Assembly: GCA_028023455.1 (NCBI GenBank)
Contig: JAQFVV010006733.1
Coordinates: forward strand, 186,001 to 250,000
From: Epiperipatus broadwayi
Taxonomy: Eukaryota; Onychophora; Udeonychophora; Euonychophora; Peripatidae
DNA: 64,000 bases
Direction: 5' to 3'
The notes beneath the pieces were generated by a model. It was given only the letters and a program-made list of their open reading frames with translations, had not been told where the DNA came from and ran no database searches. Shown here piece after piece: positions 48,983 through 61,619 of this stretch (position 1 is the first letter of the stretch; the number at the start of each line of letters is the position of its first letter). Made by a program: the position numbers and the translations under genes.

Positions 48983-48996
48983 CAACTAATCTGTTT

Positions 48997-49090
48997 CTTT
49001 TTTAAGTGTCATAGCATTGGCCGAGACGCGAACCCGCAACCCGGGCAACTGCCTGCAAGTGCAAGGCAGTTGCACTGACCTCTCGACCAC
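48997..49090 (-). mobile_element. tRNA-derived SINE, 5'-truncated, exact 14-bp TSD
   Basis: An exact TSD, caactaatctgttt, lies at 48983-48996 and 49091-49104. On the minus strand it begins at gtggtcgagaggtcagtgca, so the 5' acceptor strand (gcattg) is missing. Box B gggttcgcgtctc is present and the 3' end is gctatgacactta plus A-run. The anticodon-arm extension (gccttgcacttgcaggc) is shared with 28893-28998. Confidence 0.92.
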
Positions 49091-49104
49091 CAACTAATCT
49101 GTTT

Positions 49105-50847
49105 TAAATGTAATATTTCTAAATATTGGATTTCAAATAATTTTATGTTTTCTATATCACTTCCTTTATGACTATCCAAGAATGTAATGAAATCTTTTTT
49201 GCAGAAAATATAATTTATAAAATATCTGATTCATATATAGAGAGAGATTCATAAATACCAAAGTAATCACTCCTATGTGGCAGAAATGTTCTCTTTTATA
49301 ATTATAATATATATAATTAATTACAAATATTCTTTAAAATAATTACATTATTTAGATATTAAAGTGACTAAGAATGTAAACTTTAACAATCATTTTACAA
49401 ACATAAAAGATTAATCTAACGTATATCAAAATTTATGAAATTTAATATTTCATCTTTATATTGTGACTACAGGAAATTTATTTTGTTAGTGATATAAACA
49501 ATATCATATTTGCCATTTTTTTGAAAGAATAACATTTGTTATTAAATAGATATAAAATTATTTAGCAAATACCTAAAGATATTTGAGATGTAATTAGTGC
49601 TTGGACCACTGAAGTGACTTGTTCAGTCAAAATGCATCATAGGAACCAATTTATATTTTTCAATATCTTTGGAAAAATACTGCTCTTGGGTAAATAAGTA
49701 GTTGTAGATTTAATTCAACATTAATACTTTTATCAAAATTCTGTTAGGATTATGTGTTTATATTTTTATTATATTTATTCATACACCAAAAAATAAAATA
49801 TAATTTTTCCTTTGTTTGTAACAAACACAATAAATTTGATTAGCTGTTTCCTCATGATAAAAAGTATAAAATGCTTTGTGTGAAAGATGTTTGACATTAC
49901 TAATAGCTAATTAAATTAACTCAATTATTAATTGTTTTATTTAACAATGTTGTTAAATATTAATAAATGCTTAAATATTAAATAAGTACAGTTAAGAATT
50001 ATTTCTATATTTTTAAATCAAGGATTTCATAAGATATAAGTAAAACAAATAAAAAAAATTCATTATCAGTTTTATTCAGTAGCATTTTTCTGATCTGCAT
50101 GCATAAAAGGCCTCAATGGAGAAAGGTTTGTTCTTTTCAATCCACTATTTCCAGTTCTGTAATTTGCTGGAAATCCGTTTATTGAATTATTCTCTACAGT
50201 ACCAGATCTTTCAATATTCCTATATTTTCATTGTTTTTCTAGTAGTGTAAGTAAAGCTATTTTTTTATTAGGGGAATGATGAGCACTAAAGGACCACTAT
50301 TCTGTAGTGGGTTATTTAAGACTTATGTTTCAGCTTATTTAGAGCTACATCATAGACATTACTATTTAAAATCAAATAAACCAATAAAATCTTTGAGATT
50401 ATGATGTATACTATTAAAATAAGTATTCTTTTCAGGCCATATTTTATCATTTAACCAGATTCCTAAACTTCCAAAAGGGGCAACTCGATTTGAAAATGAA
50501 TCTTAGCCAGTGAAACTAGTCCAATCAGCTCAATAGTTTTTTATGCATTCTTCAGAATTCCTCACAGAAAATATAAAAAAGCTATTAAGTATATTGCAAT
50601 TGTGAATAATTTAAAATATAGTTTCATTATTTAAGACTCTATTCAAATCAAGATCTTTTTGGATGTTTGACTAAGAATTATGCTGTAAAAAGGATTTTCC
50701 AGATCCAACAATAAACCCAGCTAAGTGTGATTTTCCTAATTGCAAATGAAGTCTTAGCAACATATTCAAGGATAATCATTATATTCAACTGCTTTATAAA
50801 TAAAATGTAACAGTTACTGACATATGTAAATATGGACAAATATAAAC
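49105..50847. other. A+T-rich noncoding DNA, no gene seen
   Basis: Nothing recognised. Confidence 0.5.
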
Positions 50848-50860
50848 TATACATCACATA

Positions 50861-52000
50861 CAAAGGCAAAACTCTCCATACAGTAGTGCCACCCTGTGCC
50901 AACCAGAGTAATCAATGGATACCAGAAGGCTTGTGCGTAAAATTTCTATCTAGTGCCTACTCATCCAATATCCCCAGACTAGTTTCTGTCTTGTGGCTAT
51001 CATCAGTGAGGAGCCTTGGATCTGAGAGCACTGCACCTAGATCTTAGGATCTAATGCAACCCTTCCGCAGCCACCTTTTAACTCTACTACAAAACCATGA
51101 GAATGAAATTGAAAACACAATAATATTTTCAATCTAAGCTCAATAGCTTATATAGTTATATGGGTCTGAACTCAATTCACCACCCATACATTTTGGTGTC
51201 TTTGGCTCTTAAACAACTATAGACTCCACTATCCTATTAGGCAGGATTGGTGTTAAACCACTAAACATCACATGATCACCATCTCTTATACTAGCACATA
51301 ATTGTTTTAAACAAAGGCAAAACTCTCCATACAGTAGTGCCACCCTGTGCCAACCAGAGTAATCAATGGATGTCAGAAGGCTTGTGCATAAAATCCCTAT
51401 CTAGTGCGTACTCATCCAATATCCCCAGACTAGTTTCTGGCTTGTGGCCACACAGGGTGGCACTACTGTATGGAGAGTTTTGCTTTTGTTTACAACAATT
51501 ATGTGCTAGTATAAGAGATGGTGATCATGTGATGTTTAGTGGTTTAGCACCAATCCTGCCTAATAGGATAGTGGTGGCTATGGTTGTTTAAGAGCTAAAG
51601 ACACCAAAATGTATGGGTGCTGAATTGAGTTCAGACCCATATGACTATATAAGCTATTGAGCTTAGAATGAAAATATTGTTTTTTCAATTTCATTCTCAT
51701 GGTTTTGTAGTAAAGTAGAGTTAAAAGGTGGCTGTGGGAGGGTTGCATTAGATCATAAGATCTAGGCGCAGTGCTCTCAGATCCAAGGCTCCTCACTGAT
51801 GATGGCCATAAGACAGAAACTAGTTTGGGATATTGGATGAGTAGGCAGGCACTAGATAGGGATTTTATGCACAAGCCTTCTGGCATTCATTGATTACTCT
51901 GGTTGGCACCGGGTGGCACTACTGTATAGAGAATTTTGCCTTTGTTTGCAACAATTATGTGCTAGTATAAGAGATGGTGATCATGTGATGTTTAGTGATT
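50861..52000. mobile_element. Family P giant palindrome, ~1.1 kb
   Basis: Left half in plus orientation: 'a' (50866-50998), 'b' (51000-51300), then 'a' again with its outer end (51265-51449). The centre is near 51449, where ctggcttgtggcc meets acacagggtggcac. The right half is the inverted series: partial 'a', 'b' (about 51541-51775) and 'a' (51780-52000). The arms match at about 90% or better by eye, the best-preserved copy in the window. A probable TSD, tatacatcacata/tatacatcatata, lies at 50848-50860 and 52001-52013 (13 bp, one mismatch). ORFs at 50832, 51337 and 51578 are readings of 'a' on alternating strands and encode similar peptides (NQSNQW, SSNIPRLVS) of no known family. Confidence 0.82.
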
Positions 52001-52013
52001 TATACATCATATA

Positions 52014-53011
52014 GTTAATGACTATCATATCTATGTCTACAGTGGCAGAATAGAAGGATTTAATGATGATAATAGTGAATCTTTTTCTTGGTTGAATATC
52101 CCTTTCTATAGGGACCTTTAAGATATTTTGTTCAAAAATAAAATTCATACACTAAATAAAAGAACCTAAAAAAAGTCACATGAGCCAATCTTTCCAAATT
52201 GTTGATTTACTAAATTTTTTTATAATTATATTCACTTTAGTCGGATTATCCATATTTTTTTTTCTAAACAATATTTATGACATCAATTTAAATAAATAAA
52301 AGCTAGAATGAATTTACAAAAACCAATAAACAACAGACAATATTTTGTATGTGACTAATAATAATTAGTAAAAGAGTTTTGGCTAAACAGAATAATAAAA
52401 TAAAAACAGTGATTTATAATTAACAACTGCCTTTGACAAGTGACTTTAATAACTTTTTTTGTATCAAAATTGAGGTTTTTAAAAAAATTATTGACTTTTA
52501 CCATATACTGTACATGCACTTTTTATGAATCTTAATAATAAATGAATACTCCCATCTCCAACACAAGATAAAGTCTTTGTGAAAGAATAGAATGAATCCA
52601 CCTATTCTTTCAACTCAAATGCTTAAGTAGCTTGAAAAGCTGATCTTTAGTTTATTACAATTCATAAACATCATGCTATATAAAATAAATATCTCATTTA
52701 TATATACCGTATTATAAATGGAATCTATAAAACTACATAAAAAAAATAGTTGCAACAGATTTTTATTATTATAATTATTTCAAGAAAATTCTAATTTTTG
52801 AAATGGAAATTACTTAATACTATACTCAAGATTAAATCAATTTTCAACTATATACTGTATGTATATGTTAACCTCAAAATAGTGAATCCATAATTCAGGG
52901 TCATTATCCTTATTCTGACAAATGCTGTCATTTACTGAACACTCAATAAAACTGAATTATTAGAAGCAAATTCCAAAAAAAAAAAAAAAATTATATAAAC
53001 TTTATATACAC
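52014..53011. other. A+T-rich noncoding DNA, no gene seen
   Basis: Nothing recognised. Confidence 0.5.
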
Positions 53012-53610
53012 ATAATTTTCAATGGATTTTCTCAAAAAAAAAAAAAAGATTAAGATGGCTAAAGATGAATTAGAAAAAGTTAATAACTACAAATATCTTA
53101 GTCAGATTGTTAATACACATGGAAACATAATAGACAAAATTAATCATATAATTAAACTTAAATGGACTACTTTTGGTAGAGGTTAATTTAAAAATAGAAA
53201 ATCTGCCTATGGGTTTGAAAAGATTTTTAATAAATGTGTTTTTCCAATTCTTACTTATAGATCTGAGACTTGGACATTCAACAAGAGAGCAATACAGAGA
53301 CTTTACATCAATCAATGAAGTATGGTGATGTGTATATTAGGAATAACAAGAAGAGATCAAAAATAAAATATATGGGTGAGAGAACAAACTGGTACTACTG
53401 TCACCATTAAAAGAAATAAGGTTGAAGTGGAGTTGGGTTGGATATATTGCTAGAAGAGATGATAGTGGATGGATAGTTGAAATCTTAAACTGGATTCCAA
53501 GAGATTATAAAATACCTAGAAAGAGACCATATGTGAGATGGATAAAATTGGATTAAACTTTGAGACATCCATCCTGCAGTGGATCAATAATGATTGAAAA
53601 CGATGAGGAT
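53012..53610 (+). mobile_element. RTE LINE 3' fragment
   Basis: The plus strand carries the NYKYLSQIVN-type block (about 53080), the RSETWTFN block near 53255, WSWVGYIARRDDSGWIVEILN at about 53425-53490, and a ggatcaataatgattgaaaa tail followed by cgatgagg at about 53580. Parts of the C-terminal region are deleted (VRWIKLD at 53545). 5'-truncated and broken; the ORF on the opposite strand at 53070-53315 is a shadow. Confidence 0.85.
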
Positions 53611-56600
53611 ATACATTTTTAAAATTCTATTTTATATGTATATATGCAAGTTAAACATATATATTAAAGAGGATTTGCTGAAGCCAAATAGCAGGGAACA
53701 CAGCAAAAGAGCTGATTATTTTAATGTACTGCTTTATGTGTAAGAGATATAATGCATCATGGATTCATAAAGTTGCATTCAAGTATAAATGTTATATCTT
53801 CAAGCATTATTTTTTGTAAAAAATAAAAATTGACTTCAAATATAAATAGAAAATAAGAATGTCTAAATCTATTTCCATTTATTGATACCGTTGAAACTTA
53901 AAATCAAATGTATATATATCTTCAATAGTTTTATATTACAGTTACTAGATGTGTAAAAACTTAATCTAAATCTTTAAAATATAAAAAAAAAAAAGCAATC
54001 AAGTATTTGTGACTGTTTTAATCTATCCATCTTAATTTTTTTTTCATCTATTAAAAATTAGATCTTTTCTTATTAAATAGCTAAACTGAGTGAAATAATC
54101 AATTCCTTTGTTATTTTAATAGCATTAATGAATGATTGAGATTGAATCCACTTTTCTTATAGTTTTTCTTATTTTAAATGACAATTCTTCCCATAATTCT
54201 CTACTTATGTTTTATTTTTGGAACCAAATTATATTGTTTATGATTTATTTGCCAAATATTCCAAGTCCATCATCATTAGCAGATATTTAATGAGTATAAT
54301 CATAATCAACACCAGAAGAAAAAAAGACCAAAAAAAAAAGTTGAAGATGAATGACCAATTGCAGTGCATGTAAAATGGTCTGATACATGGATGCACAAAC
54401 ATGCATATATTATGATAAGTACAGAAAAATGAAATGAGAAATCTAATGATGATCAAGATTTGTACTAATTTAAGTTACTGTAGTAAATGAAAAAGAAAGA
54501 ATGAGAGAAACAGAACAATGAGAAAAAGAAGATTGTATTGATAATTCTTAGCTATAGATAATCAATATCATATTCTACAAACTTCTTGATAGTCTACTGA
54601 TTATTGATTCTCAAATCTAATGATTATTCCATTATTATAAACTATGGCAATGTGTAACATAAATCCACACAACCATAAGCAAAATCATGCTTAATTATTA
54701 TGGGTGCTGATATAGTATGCGCTCGGCGGCCATTTTGAATTTGGAAACAGCTCAAAAATGTGATAAAATAAAATACTATATATATCAGTAATTAAAATAT
54801 TTGTAATTAATAGAGTCAACATTTCACAATAAGTTTTCAATACCTACTAAAATAAATTAACTTTCAATTGAACCAATTAACTTTTTTTGTTATAATTGCA
54901 TTATAGTCTTCTAAATATATAATCTTAATTAAATCTTATTTTCCTAAATATTTTTTATTCCAGAATACATCTCCACATAAAAAGTTAAGTTTATTGACTA
55001 AAATTTCAGTCAGGATAATAAAAAATAATTGAATGAATCATCACTAGGAACTGTTAAAGTTGAGTATCAATTCAGATACATTTCAAACTTGAATCTCCCA
55101 TGTGTACGAAACTGTACAGAGAAATCAGAATGACAAGATTTATGATTGGATAAAGGAAATCTTAAATTTCCACACATAAATTTCTTACCATACTGAGAAG
55201 CAAGACTATACAACCCTCAATGCTTAACATACACAGTATATCCTGATCAAAAATAATTGGTTCTATTTCCAATCTTCCTGCAGCACTATCTCTGAATAAA
55301 TGCTTGTGTTATATAACGACATAGTTTTGCAATTCTGAATCAATATCATTATGATATGAAATGTAACAATGTGTTTTATACCTTAATCCACAATAAAACA
55401 ATGCATTAACATTACATTGTTTTAAATTAAATAATACTACTACTTAGATATTTGCAATAATTCTGTATATCATAATGAAGCCATGAATCACAATAACAAT
55501 TTTTGAGTGGTTTGAAAGATTTTGTGATAGCAAGGAAATCATTGAAGATGATCTACAAACATATGAAATACATATTTCATATCATAACTCATGATCCAAA
55601 TATGATACTGCATTAAAATTTTTGTCAATATCTAAACTATCACAAGTGCTGATTCAAAGATAACACTTCAGATAGTTTTGAGATAGAATTAATCATCTTT
55701 TCATTCAACAGATTGTATTTCCATGCTATATACTAATATTACTTACTAATATGTTACATATATTAATAAATTAAATAACATGTAAATGAGGAAGCAAACT
55801 CTCTAATATATAGGTGTTTTAATTTATTTAAAAAAATATGGACCAAGCCCCAAGGTTATCCTTCAGTACCTATATTTAAATATATGTTCGCAGAGAAGAC
55901 ATATTTAGAAGGATCAGATAATTCAGAAAAGCCTCAATAACTGTTTATGATTTTTCCATAATTTTTTTTTTGTAGATAATGTACTAGATTAATTTGAAAA
56001 ACTAGGTGGCACAGCTAATAGATTCCCACAATCATGTCTAAGTGGCTTTTTATGAAAGAAGCTATTGTCATTGATGCAAATATCTAACATTAGTCTTTTT
56101 GTGCAATGGTGCATGATTAGAAGCTTTCAATATCCAATGACAATGGTGTTCAAACTAGTAGTCATTTTCACATTAATCCATTTGGAAGTTATGTGTTGTA
56201 CAATAATCCTTAGGATAGATTGAGCATTTAACAGTTTTATTTAGTTAATGTTAAAGATATAAGTATTGGTTTTGGTATTTTTTGTAACTTCATTTACATA
56301 TAAATATATTCATTTCATTTGACTTTTAAATGCCTTTTAACCAAAATAATTTGTGTAGTGATATCATAATCTTTTGATAAGGAATTGAAGCTGACTCACT
56401 GCTTTATGAATTCAAAACAACTTGTTTAAGTAGATAGAGTAATCTAGTTTAGTAACTACATATTTTACAATCACAGTCATAAAAAATTAATGATAGACCC
56501 ATTCTTTAGGGTTAGTCAAGATACAATATAGTTGGTTAAATCAAAATTGAAGATGTCAATATAAGCTTGGATATGATGTGGTTCCTAGTTCTTGTATTAT

Positions 56601-56835
56601 GCTATTATCATTATCCATGTGAAAAGAAATGGTTAAAAATAAATATGATGTAATATACTTTTTATATAAAGTCAGATATTTCTGTATGTAGAAGATCATG
56701 TATCTAAAAACCCTGTTAGTCAAATTAACCTTTGTGTTATTATCATAAATACTTTTTTATCATATAAATCAATCTTTTTATTATTATCATTAATCACTCT
56801 ATTTGATTAAAATTTTATAGTCGTGACATATTTTT
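53611..56835. other. A+T-rich noncoding DNA with one CpG-bearing spot
   Basis: At 54718-54740 an isolated CpG-containing stretch (gcgctcggcggccattttg) includes GGCGGCCATTTT, which on the minus strand reads AAAATGGCCGCC and resembles a YY1-type site. Nothing else stands out in more than 3 kb. Confidence 0.4.
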
Positions 56836-56850
56836 ATCTCATCCTGTATT

Positions 56851-56983
56851 TTGATGTTTATTGAGAAAGTTTTTTTTTCATATGTCATAGCATCGGCTAG
56901 GAGGCAAACCCGTAACAACCATCTGCAACCAACTGCGTGCTAGCAAAGTGGCTGTGCTGACCTCTCGGCTAACAACGCTTGAC
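56851..56983 (-). mobile_element. tRNA-derived SINE, second subfamily, with extra 3' sequence
   Basis: A direct repeat, atctcatcctgtatt, lies at 56836-56850 and 56984-56998 (15 bp, exact). On the minus strand the element reads tgtcaagcgttgttagccga, then a box A-like region, a diverged box B, gctatgacatatgaaaaa, and after the A-run a further 18-19 bp (ctttctcaataaacatc) before the TSD. That extra piece contains AATAAA. Read-through past the SINE poly(A), or a nested event, would explain it. Its head and middle match 44772-44876. Confidence 0.82.
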
Positions 56984-56998
56984 ATCTCATCCTGTATT

Positions 56999-58010
56999 GT
57001 GTATAAAATCAAAGAATATGACAAAAATACAATTATTAGTACTAAAGACTCCCATAATAAGTTCTGAATAGCTTTCACTATATTACATTCTGTGTTTATT
57101 AACTGTAGAAATAAATTCCATTATCGTATAATATTGAAGTCTGCTAATTATGCTATTTGATTAAAGTTTGTGTAGGAAGACTAGTTTCTGTAACAACAAC
57201 TTATAGAAAAGTAGCTAAAATATGATACATTAGTGAGATTAAAGAAATTTACTTTATAACATACTTATAAATACATTGACTTTTGCATGTTAAAGATCCT
57301 AAAGCTAAGCATAAAAAAAAACCTTGAACTGTTTGTTTGTTGGTTAAAGCTATTCTAAATAAATAGTCAGTGGAATATAAGAATTTATAGAAGCTATGTG
57401 ATATTTGGGAAAAGCAATAAAGAAAACATTTTTTTTCCTTGGAGAAATTTCTTTTAAATGTTAATAATTTGAATTGTTGAAAATGAATATACATATATAT
57501 AAAAACACAAATGAGCTAAAGCGAAGTCATAAAATGAGTCTTCCCTGATGAAATGATTGCAATAATTTTAATGTAATGTCAAAGTTAGCTGAATGATTTA
57601 ATTAATTAATCTATGTAATTTTCAGTTAAGTTTTATCACATTTTGTTTATTACATAATGGATTATTAACTGATATAATAAACATTTAAGGTAATTGTTTT
57701 TACCTCGAGATGGATTAATTTGTTATTATGTTTAAAAGTTTAATATATAATTAATTTGCACTTGGACATGTAATGGGTCTAAAAAACATTTATACAAAAA
57801 GGAAAGGGTTTTATATATTATGTTGGATTACTGGTAGTGACTTTGAAGTCAAGTGAAATGGTATTAATTGTAAGTACATGAAACAATCATCTGAAAAAAT
57901 TGATTGCTTAAAAGGTTGATGGGATGTCAATGTTGCTAAGATGTTATGTGTAATTTATTGACTGGATGATTTAATCTTTGTTTTATGAAAAATTTATATA
58001 TATGTATAAT
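56999..58010. other. A+T-rich noncoding DNA, no gene seen
   Basis: The ORF at 57249-57494 (minus) has no family signature. Nothing else. Confidence 0.5.
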
Positions 58011-58282
58011 TAATATTTACTGAGGCTATAACCTCGATAATATGAAATATGGACTAAAATGCAGGAAATTGAAAAATTCAAAAAGCATAATCCTTTTAAT
58101 TTTATTATAGGACAATAATTGTTAAGGATTTATAATTTATTTGTATCACTACAGAATTTACATATCAAATTAATGAATGATCTATGCAAATATTCTGTAT
58201 AGACTTTTTATTTATAATTTTTAACTGCCTTTCTAGAAGTAAAATTAAAGCAGTATCTCTTCTCTACTATTCTAGTATTAAT

Positions 58283-58522
58283 AACATGAAAGGCTGAAAC
58301 CTTTGACTGATGCACCTTAAAAATGCTTATGTAACAGCCAATCCAATGCAATAATGACTACACCTGGAACTCTCAATTCAAAAACACAAGCCATCTTTTT
58401 CTCATATTTTTTGGCTTGGGTTCTTGAATTGAGAGTTCCACGTGCAGTCATTATTACATCTGATTAGCTGTCACATAAGCATTTTTAAGGCGCATCAGTC
58501 AAAGGTTTCAGCCTTTCATGTT
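58283..58522. repeat. 240-bp near-perfect hairpin (palindromic MITE)
   Basis: From aacatgaaaggctgaaacct at the left to ggtttcagcctttcatgtt at the right, the two arms (about 105 bp each) are reverse complements with few mismatches. The shared wording includes gactgatgc(a/g)ccttaaaaatgc and ggaactctcaattcaagaac. The loop (about 58390-58415) is tctttttctcatattttttg. High arm identity suggests a recent insertion or conserved hairpin. TSD not evident. Confidence 0.75.
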
Positions 58523-59485
58523 TTTATTATATCATCTGTCTGCACTTAATAAATTTAATACATTCTAGTATTATTTATTGTAAGCTTGATTACTAGATAG
58601 TTATCACATGATGCTGCAATTTATTAATTCTCATCTCCAAATCAGTTTTTGGCTTGCCTTTTTCAATAAATACTTGGAATTCAGCAATGGAGCCAATACA
58701 ATTATTGATATGGCAGCCATTTTTAATTTCTTAGTTTTTTTTTTAAATATCATTTTTAGATTATTAACTATAATATATAAAAAAAATGGCTGCAAGTTGG
58801 ATACTATATTCATCACAGCTTTGACTGCTAATTGTTAATGTAAAAATAAAATTATATTTTCAGAAATTGAACTTCTTTGAAAATTTTCAATAAAGTGGTA
58901 CTATCCATCCAGCATTCACATAATTCAGTGGAGATTCTGTTCTCAAGATGCTGCAGATAAATCGTAGTTCACCTAAAACACAAGTATACCATTTGATTGT
59001 TTGAAGATTTGTGATAATGGCATTTTAATGTTGGACTATAAATATCTTTACATAAAGAACAGCTTTCCAAAGTCATAACCTTTTACATTGAGTTCTAACA
59101 TCTACAAAACCTATTCTTGAAATACTTAAAAGCAAACTCTGGATCTATAAAATACCATGTGAATGAGAAAGAACATATATATTTGGGAGAACAGTTTCCC
59201 CATTTAAAAGTGATTGAAAGAGTACAAACTGATGATTAGAAAAGAGAAAAAAAATGTCTAAAGTAACAGAACAGATATGTATCAATGAACATATGTTCAA
59301 TTGAGGAAAAGCAAAAATGTTAAATAGAGAAGAAAAGTTACAAAGAAGAAAATTTAAAGAAGCTGCTCATATGACAATGGCATATAAATCCATAAGTAAA
59401 CCTAATGTGATAATATATACCTGAAAGCCACAAATTAACTTGCTCTTAGGAAGTACACATGAAACTTCTACTGACTGTTGCATTT
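58523..59485. other. A+T-rich noncoding DNA, no gene seen
   Basis: ORFs at 58608 and 58631 are opposite-strand readings of the same simple sequence; no signature. Confidence 0.45.
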
Positions 59486-59615
59486 GGCAAAATGGCTCAG
59501 TTGGTTAGAGTGTTACTTTAAAAATTCACTATTCAAGAATCTAAAAATCTATTCCCATGCTAATACTGTTACTGGTCAGGCCAGCAAGAGAGGAGAATAA
59601 TACCCCATGAAACAT
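59486..59615 (+). mobile_element. Degenerate tRNA-related SINE, different family
   Basis: ggcaaaatggctcagttggt followed by tagag is a clear tRNA 5' half with a box A (TGGCTCAGTTGG). The 3' half (attcaagaatctaaaaatct) is decayed at box B. It is followed by gtcaggccagcaagagagga, similar to 19755-19790. Unrelated to the seven SINEs described elsewhere in this window. No TSD found. Confidence 0.5.
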
Positions 59616-61231
59616 TGTAAAGTTTAAGTAAGGTTTAATTTGTTTTCTTTCTCAAGACATTCAATAATTTAATATTAGATTATGGAAATAGTTCAGCATA
59701 TAAATACATTAGCTTACTACATTATAAACTAATCAAAGAATAGTTTCCTATTCTAATGCTATCTAAAGGTGAGTTGGACTAATCAATGATTATCAAATGA
59801 CAGCATATTTTAATTCCCACCTCTAGCAGGTTTTTGACTATTTCCCTTGAAATTCAGAGCTGGAACCGTTGTGATTTAGCAAACATCTTTACCTCTATTT
59901 TTTCTGTTAAGCTAAAAGCATGAATTTTGAATTCAAGCCAATCTACTTGTATAGCTATATAGATCCTACCTCATTGACAAAAGCAAAACTAGAAATTGGT
60001 CTATGAAACAGGGATTATGATGCATTATTATCTGGCAACCATTAATTCTTTGAACTTAAATTAGACATTTCTGAAGAGAGCTGTCATCAAATAAAACAAG
60101 TGTTATCAATGTTACTTTTCAGTATGTATCTAATATGTAATTCTTTGTAGAATACAATAGTTTCATATTATTTACAGCTTCTACACAGTCACATTATGTT
60201 AAAATTTATGATCATGCGAGAAGATAGTTCATGTGGGTTCAGTTGAGCCTCATTCATTTTTCTCAGATTGTTAAGATGGCTTATCATTTAAAAATTTTTT
60301 TTGTTCTAAGATGATTAACCATGGTCTATAAGATAAGAAAATTAGGCATAAGGCATATACTTCAAATTTCCCTTATTGCTATTATTTATCTTCATTTGCA
60401 TTATTTTGTCTTAAATAATTTAATAACTTATGTACTAACTTTAAAAATTGATTACTACAGTAATGAATGTATATTGCAAATTATTCTTAAGTGTATTTTT
60501 TTTTTTTTTTTTAAAAAAAAAAAAAGGCATTGTCTAATCTTGTAAACTTATTATGTGCATTTTTTAAAGCAGAAAATTTGTTTAAAAAATAAGTTGGTAG
60601 GAAAGCAATACAACTTTAATTTGATGGGTGTTTCAAGACAGAACTTAAAATACAATTCTGGAAAAGTAATTTTTAAAGTTCACTTTATTCTTTCTGATTT
60701 TAAATTATAAATAGTTCAAATAATATTAATCAAGTTAATTTAAAAGATAAAATTTCCAAAATACTCTATATACCATGTGTAGTTACACACATTAAACATA
60801 CACCATAGCCATACATTCTAACAAGTAAACATTTAAAAACAGCAATGTCTACATATATATGAAGTTCTATTAATTAAATAACAAATCTTTTTTTTTTTTT
60901 TTGCATTTTTAGAATAATTTTATTATTATTTCATATTATATTTGTCACAAATTTATCATATAGTCATTTTTTTTTCCTTAATATATATATATATAACAAA
61001 TTGATGTAAAATACAGGTACATAAGATAACTAATATATTTTCTGTCAACTTCAGCTATGAAGAAAGCTAATAGACAATCAGAACGGTGAATAGTAATAAT
61101 ATATTGATAAAAAACAGAAGTGTAAAAAAAAGGAGAAATAAAATGGATATTAAGCTTTATACCTCTTTTCTTCCATAGCGTAAGCTTGTGGTTAAACACC
61201 TATAGAGGTCCCTACTATCACATTTTATACG
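59616..61231. other. A+T-rich noncoding DNA, T18A12 run
   Basis: At 60496-60525 a run of 18 T is followed directly by 12 A. The 73-codon minus-strand ORF at 60978-61199 has no signature. Nothing else. Confidence 0.45.
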
Positions 61232-61619
61232 GAGGTTATAGCCTCAGTAAATATTACATGTGCACTAGGGAAATGATTGGCTAATACATAGGTAATTTAG
61301 ATATAGAAAATTTGAAAGCATATTCTACAATAAAATTCTGCTTTTTAAAAGACGTATTTTGGAGACAATGTTTTTACTACACATTAAGACTATTTTATAT
61401 TTAATTTTTAAATTACTTATAAAACAAATCTAGTAATTTCATTAGCTTCTCTACATAGTATGGTTTTCCAAGTCAACCAAGTATAAATATGACAAGAGAT
61501 TATTGCTGAATGCAAATGACAAAAAAAAGCACTAAGATCAAAAGAGTGATAACTATAGAAACATTTTATATACATTTATGCATTACCTGACACTTTATGA
61601 ATAAATGAATTATTTTTTG

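Larger units (their letters stand above)
58011..61256. mobile_element. Candidate 3.2-kb element with 25-bp terminal inverted repeats
   Basis: A 25-bp sequence, taatatttactgaggctata followed by acctc, at 58011-58035 recurs as an exact reverse complement at 61232-61256. If the outer TA pairs are target duplications, the TIR is ATATTTACTGAGG and so on, and the element would be Tc1/mariner-like in TSD type. No transposase is recognisable inside; ORFs there are short and low complexity. The alternative is two independent solo ends of one repeat family. The end sequence is itself quasi-palindromic (GAGG..CCTC). Confidence 0.4.

Noticed and set aside
50832-51886. Three ORFs (50832-51047, 51337-51591, 51578-51886) encode similar peptides with NQSNQW and SSNIPRLVS
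   Set aside because: They are readings of the same family P module on alternating strands; similarity comes from the repeat, and the frames are not bounded like a gene.
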